This document shows, piece after piece, positions 59,945 through 64,000 of a DNA stretch of 64,000 nt. Position 1 is the stretch's first letter. Every line of letters starts with the position of its first letter. The notes beneath the pieces are model-generated. The model was given only the letters and a program-made list of their open reading frames with translations, was not told the origin of the DNA and ran no database searches. This DNA comes from Plantago major (Eukaryota > Streptophyta > Magnoliopsida > Lamiales > Plantaginaceae), in NCBI GenBank assembly GCA_026545765.1, contig CM048839.1:23870566-23934565 (forward strand), read 5' to 3'. Made by a program: the position numbers and the translations under genes.

Positions 59945-61001
59945 TCAGTAATTTAAACAAACAGCTGGTGCACACGCATGGGAACCCAGGTACAAGATTA
60001 CAAACGCGTGGGAACAATTCATGGTGCCCACAATTCAATCTTCATAACAATTCAGAGACAAGAAGAAAGGGGAAAACATAGCAAAAAACATACCAGTGAA
60101 AACGGTTCAGCAAGAAACTAAACATAAATACCTGAACACACATGTATATATAAGCAATCAAGCCTTGATGGAGAAAACGATGATAAAATCTCTGGACTCG
60201 CGTCAGTTTCAAGAGATTCAGCAAAGGGAGCGAAGAAGATTGCATGACAGAGAAGATTGAGAGTCTTCATGTGGAGTGGAAGCGCTGAACTGGAGAGTCA
60301 GCATAGGAGCCCAAATATGTTCCGAATATTCAATGGCAGGAAGATTAAATCGTTACACAATGACTTGTAACTTTAGACAATGAATTGCAACTTTATTTTT
60401 GTAGGGTAAATTGGTAAATTCACTTGGTACCAAACCTTGAAAGCTTACTCTCTTATAATAGACTTATAATTAATTCATTTTTATGTTTCTACTTTTTTTT
60501 CATAATTATGGCTCTCTTCTCCTTTTAGCATTTTCGAAGCAGTTGTCACCAACACCATTTCCATAACCTACTATTGTTCGAGGGGTTTTTTGGGTCCGGT
60601 AGATTGAGTAGCCCAGCTTTGAAACAAACAAGTCGAGTTTGATATTGAGATCTGAAAGATGAAGAAATTATATATCATCATATATACAAAATCAATTTTA
60701 TCATCAGTATTAAAAATGTAAAAGATGGATGTCAAATCTAAAAATACCTAATCAAATAGTGTTGATGTAAACTTGAACATCCATCCATTTATATCTACAA
60801 TGAAACAATAAATGTCATTAATTTCCCATATCGTCATTTTGAACAATATTATGACAAGGAAGAAAAGTTAAAGAACATCACCACGAATATGGTACGACAT
60901 ATAGAAAACTGATCTCTCTGTGAATCCGAAAAAGAAGAAGAGGACGGCCGATATGGTAATGGTGATAGTAGTATCCTATACAAATAAAAATCAAAGAATC
61001 A

Positions 61002-61002
<1 letters not shown>

Positions 61003-61039
<37 letters not shown>
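61003..61039. repeat. (TA)n microsatellite
   Basis: About 18 TA units inside the right arm of the CACTA element. Nothing else was recognised in the arm 60463-62444 apart from short AC/TA repeats near 61560-61610. Confidence 0.85.
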
Positions 61040-61041
<2 letters not shown>

Positions 61042-62531
61042 CTTTAATAACCAATCAATTATGTGTAGAAAAAAACAACAAAAGAAATTAAGAACAAATG
61101 TATGCCTACTTGATCTATACGGCAGTGCAAGGCCTTGAATCTCCACTCCTTGATGTTTCCTCCAGTATTATTGGATTTGTAAGCATTTCAGGGATAAGCA
61201 AAAGAAATTAAAACACTGGAATTTGGAACGAAGTGGAGTGAGCCACAATTCTATATGTACACACTCAGTTTCATTCTTTGGAGACAAATTTTGCTCCCAA
61301 ATGCATACTAAATCCCTTTCAAATTTTATTACTATTACTTGGGAATGATTTTGCTCCCAGATGCATATCTCCATACCTTCCAAATTGTACTCGTTTTTCA
61401 ATTGCCCGCCAAGTGAAATTTAAAATTTTGGATTGGAGCCAACTTTTCGACAATTGAAGGATGAAAATTTTCAAGTTCAATTGGTTCCCACCAAAATATC
61501 AATTAACATTAATCCACATTACTAGTATTATTTACAAATACATTACTAATTTCTATTATATGTATATATATATGTATATTACACACACACCCCCACACAC
61601 ACATATATACTCTCTAAATTACACACACAAGTAGTAATATTCTTAAAATTTAAAAACTCACTTTTAATGATTTTTTTTAGAACTGTTGATGAATAGTAGT
61701 GCATGTTTGAAATATATAGCGTATGACTGAGGGGGTATATAAATTTTAGTGGTTTTAAAATAATTTTTAAAACTTTATGGTGGTATTCATATTTTGCACC
61801 AAATCATTTCTTGTTCTAGTTCTGGATCATCAATCGGTCCAGTTGAGTGCGTGCTAGTCTAATTTTGGTTCTGCTTAGCATAATTTATCAGTTCAATTAG
61901 TTTATTTTCGAAGTAAGCATGTCCATAAAGTTTATCATAAAAATAATTATTTATTTAATAAAAATAACTCTTCACATATTGATTTGATTTTTAAATGTAT
62001 GACATGCGCATATATAGTAGTAATTCAATGTATAAGGGGAAATGGAGGCCGTTGAAGTGAAAATGGATCGGAGAAGGGGATAAGAATAATAAAAAGTTTC
62101 GAAGAGGGTTATCTTGCATATAAAATAAAGTGGTAATTATGTTAGGTTAGAGAAGTTAATTACCATGCATAAATTTGGTTGACACAATATAACAGTCTCT
62201 GAAAATTAATTGGGAGGGATTACCATTCCCAATTATTCAACACATTCATATCCTTTTTCCTATGTATCAATTTTGCTTCAATTGACCCTTTCTTAGACAA
62301 TTAATCGGAACGGATAACATAATGCTCCCAGATAAGTCTAACTTTTGACGGCAAGGATTTATCCCCCCCCAAAAACTAATTCTTGGGACAGACTTCAAGC
62401 CCTCTCTAAAATAAAGCTCACTGATGCTCACTTTTCTTGTAGTGATCTCATTTTTTGTTTATCAACTAAACTCATAAGTCATATATGCTCTTTCTCTTAT
62501 TCAATACTGAGAACTATTGGGAGTGGTCGTC

Positions 62532-62585
62532 GTGCCGGCCGTGGTGCACGGCTGGCACTAGAATCAGCCTTGTTAAGGCTGATTC
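62532..62585. other. Two adjacent hairpins upstream of the Myb/NAM-like gene
   Basis: GTGCCGGCCGTG / CACGGCTGGCAC (62532-62558, 11 of 12 pairs, 3-nt loop) is followed 2 nt later by GAATCAGCCTT / AAGGCTGATTC (62561-62585, 11 of 11, 3-nt loop). They could be subterminal structures of the transposon that carries the gene downstream. Their function is unknown. Confidence 0.6.
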
Positions 62586-62694
62586 CAGTTCCCAGCCCGT
62601 AGGGTCCACCCGACTTTTTTTTTAAAATTTTTTAAAATTAATTTATAGAGTAATATTAAATAAAAAAAAACCCAACGGCTATATTTTTTCGAGA

Positions 62695-62703
62695 TCTATA
62701 AAT
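62695..62703 (+). promoter_or_regulatory. TATA box of the Myb/NAM-like gene
   Basis: TCTATAAATACAACCC stands about 75 nt before the ATG at 62779, with a CA-rich leader after it. It is a good match to the plant TATA consensus. Confidence 0.55.
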
Positions 62704-62778
62704 ACAACCCATTCACAACTCATTTCACCACACCTCAATTTCCTCTCATCTTCCACTTCTTAAACTCAAAACGCTAAA

Positions 62779-64000
62779 ATGTCTACTCCCAACTCCCAGA
62801 ATTCGAACTCCACTCCAAACTCCACTGCACAAAACCCATTTGAGCATCCGACATACATATGGCTCACTCAACAAGGAATGTTGGATAAAATACCGGCATT
62901 TCTGAATGAGTTTTATGGTGTCACTCCCAACTCCCAAATCCCCATCTCACCCAAAGGCCAACCGGAACCTTCATTCTACGATACGACCGGATCCTACAAA
63001 CCCAGACTGTTCAACTTATGCAGCCGGTTACTCACAGCCAATCCCGGAGTCTGTTCCGGAGACTCAACCGGAACCTACGACAAAAGGGAAAGGAAGGAAA
63101 CCTCGCAAGCCTACTGGAAAAAAGGCAGCCTCAACCGCGGGGAAAGAGGAAGAAAAGGATGGGTCAATGAATTCGTTCTCTGAAGAGGAGGATTGTGCTC
63201 TCATCCAGATTTTCATATCGTTAAGTGAGGATCCGGTGAAAGCCACCAACCGCACGTATACTTTGATGTTTGTGGAAGTTCAGGAAATCTGGGAGCAAAA
63301 CATTAGAGATGGCCATCCTCTTACCGGTCTCACACCTCGAACTGCAAATTCACTACGTGGTAGGTGGACTCGGATGAAAGAAGATGTAAACCACTTTGTC
63401 TCAGCTTATGATGATGCGGAAAGATGTGTTGGAGTTAAAAGCGGTTACAATGACGATGATGTTATCAACATGGCCAAAAAGCTACACAAACAGAGGCAGG
63501 GCACTAAGTTTAATAACATGCATTGTTGGGAAGCAATGAGGCACTATCCGCAGTGGCAATCTCACATGAATTTCATCAGTGCACCCGGGGTGAAATCGCG
63601 GTATGCAACCTCGGGCATATGGTGGTGGATCAGTTGACGAGGCTATCAATGTTGAGGTTAGTGGTGGGAGCGGTACCAAAAGGGGTTTGGACTACAATGA
63701 TGATGGGAGCGAAATTACATTGAAGCGCCCTATGGATCGTGATAAGGCAAAGGCCTTCCAAAGGCAGGGGGTTCGAGTGGAACCTCAGTGATGGACGGTT
63801 TGAATGAATCCTTCCAAGGCATGAATACAATTGAGGAGAAGAGGCTTGAGCTTAAAATGAGGAATATTGGGGAAAGGAAGCAAGCTGAGGCGTGGAGGCT
63901 TGAGTTTGAGGAGAGGAAGCTTGAAGTGATGCGAATGAAGGCGGAGAAGAAGTCTGAGGATACGAGAAGGCTTGCTGAGAGTCAACATGAAGCTGCTATG
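62779..64000 (+). pseudogene. Myb/SANT- and NAM-C-like gene of PIF/Harbinger type, broken, runs off window
   Basis: The start at 62779 reads MSTPNSQNSNSTPNSTAQNP, Ser/Asn/Pro-rich. A shift near 63000 leads to frame 62906-63637 with KGRKPRKPTGKKA and a trihelix/Myb-like domain (FSEEEDCALIQIFISLSEDP, GLTPRTANSLRGRWTRMKED, NNMHCWEAMRHYPQW). Shifts near 63620 and 63770 lead on to GLDYNDDGSEITLKRPM and then VMDGLNESFQGMNTIEEKRL with an alternating-charge coiled coil to the window end. This is the common plant 'NAM-associated / GST T3-like' family, which corresponds to the Myb-like ORF of PIF/Harbinger transposons. Three frame breaks mark it as a pseudogene, unless they are sequence errors. Confidence 0.7.

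Larger units (their letters stand above)
55659..60462 (-). mobile_element. Candidate non-autonomous Helitron with captured gene fragments (4.8 kb)
   Basis: On the minus strand it begins TCTATTATAAGAGAGTAAGC (60462 down) and ends CTAG at 55659 followed by T. Eight bases before the CTAG lies a perfect GC-rich palindrome (55671-55688). A 5' TC, a 3' hairpin and CTRR followed by T are the structural signature of plant Helitrons. The base before the 5' TC is G rather than the expected A. No Rep/helicase gene is present. Inside are fragments of a PPR gene, an NLR gene and possibly a LINE ORF1, all on the same strand as the element. Confidence 0.7.
55193..62444. mobile_element. CACTA-type transposon (7.25 kb) containing a Helitron
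   Basis: The left end CACTACAAGAAAAATGAGTA matches the reverse complement of the right end, CACTACAAGAAAAGTGAGCA, with two mismatches in 20. ATC lies immediately outside both ends (55190-55192 and 62445-62447), the 3-bp duplication expected for CACTA elements. No CACTA transposase was recognised. Removing the nested Helitron leaves about 2.45 kb, a common size for non-autonomous CACTA elements. Confidence 0.75.

Noticed and set aside
61560-61620. Possible promoter suggested by alternating TATATA and ACACAC
   Set aside because: Simple repeats without a gene downstream in either direction.
61690-61710. AGTAGTGCATG as an alternative right end of the large CACTA element
   Set aside because: It lacks the CTTGTAGTG extension and the ATC flank, both of which are present at 62444.

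Overview
This is plant nuclear DNA, most likely from a eudicot. Host genes have short exons and GT-AG introns, and the window is packed with nested LTR retrotransposons, LINEs, MITEs, CACTA elements and a Helitron. Gene families present include a GDSL esterase, a QALGGH zinc finger, a RING-H2 protein, a PLS-type PPR fragment and an R1-type NLR tail. I cannot name the species.

Region 1 (1-21.5 kb) is a retrotransposon mosaic without intact host genes. In order it holds: the 5' part of a minus-strand Ty3/gypsy element of the Tat type (element A); a LINE 3' fragment bounded by a 17-bp direct repeat; a 5' LINE copy with ORF1, endonuclease and reverse transcriptase (RT); a second Tat-type element (B) joined in frame to that LINE; and the 3' half of a Ty1/copia element (copia-1).

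Region 2 (21.5-32 kb) holds two minus-strand host genes. One is a three-exon gene of the MMD1/MS1 PHD-finger family that stops where the PHD finger should begin. The other is a 13-exon gene for a TTC5-like TPR/OB-fold protein of 422 aa, with one likely GC-AG intron and a triplicated segment in intron 2.

Region 3 (32-42 kb) starts with nested inverted-repeat elements and continues with a complete four-exon GDSL esterase/lipase gene (360 aa). Its second intron carries a 5.9-kb antisense copia element (copia-2). The two LTRs of copia-2 are identical, and a 1.2-kb CACTA-type element sits exactly at its primer-binding-site/LTR junction.

Region 4 (42-54 kb) has a MULE transposase remnant, a Stowaway-like MITE, an intact single-finger C2H2 repressor gene (ZFP4/7-like, EAR motif) and a RING-H2 gene. 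The coding sequence of the RING-H2 gene is split by a second copy of the copia-2 family (copia-3). A duplicated 5' piece of the RING gene lies antisense in the probable 5'UTR intron of the zinc-finger gene.

Region 5 (54-64 kb) is the most unusual. A 7.25-kb CACTA-type element (ATC target duplication, 55193-62444) contains a candidate 4.8-kb Helitron (55659-60462, minus strand). The Helitron carries fragments of a PPR gene, an NLR gene and possibly a LINE ORF1, all in the Helitron's own orientation. After it, a broken Myb/NAM-like gene of the PIF/Harbinger-associated type runs off the window end.

Only four genes look complete: the PHD-less MMD1-like gene, the TTC5-like gene, the GDSL gene and the C2H2 gene. 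I see no rRNA, tRNA, CRISPR or bacterial features. Many frameshifts in the retroelements could be real decay or uncorrected long-read indels.
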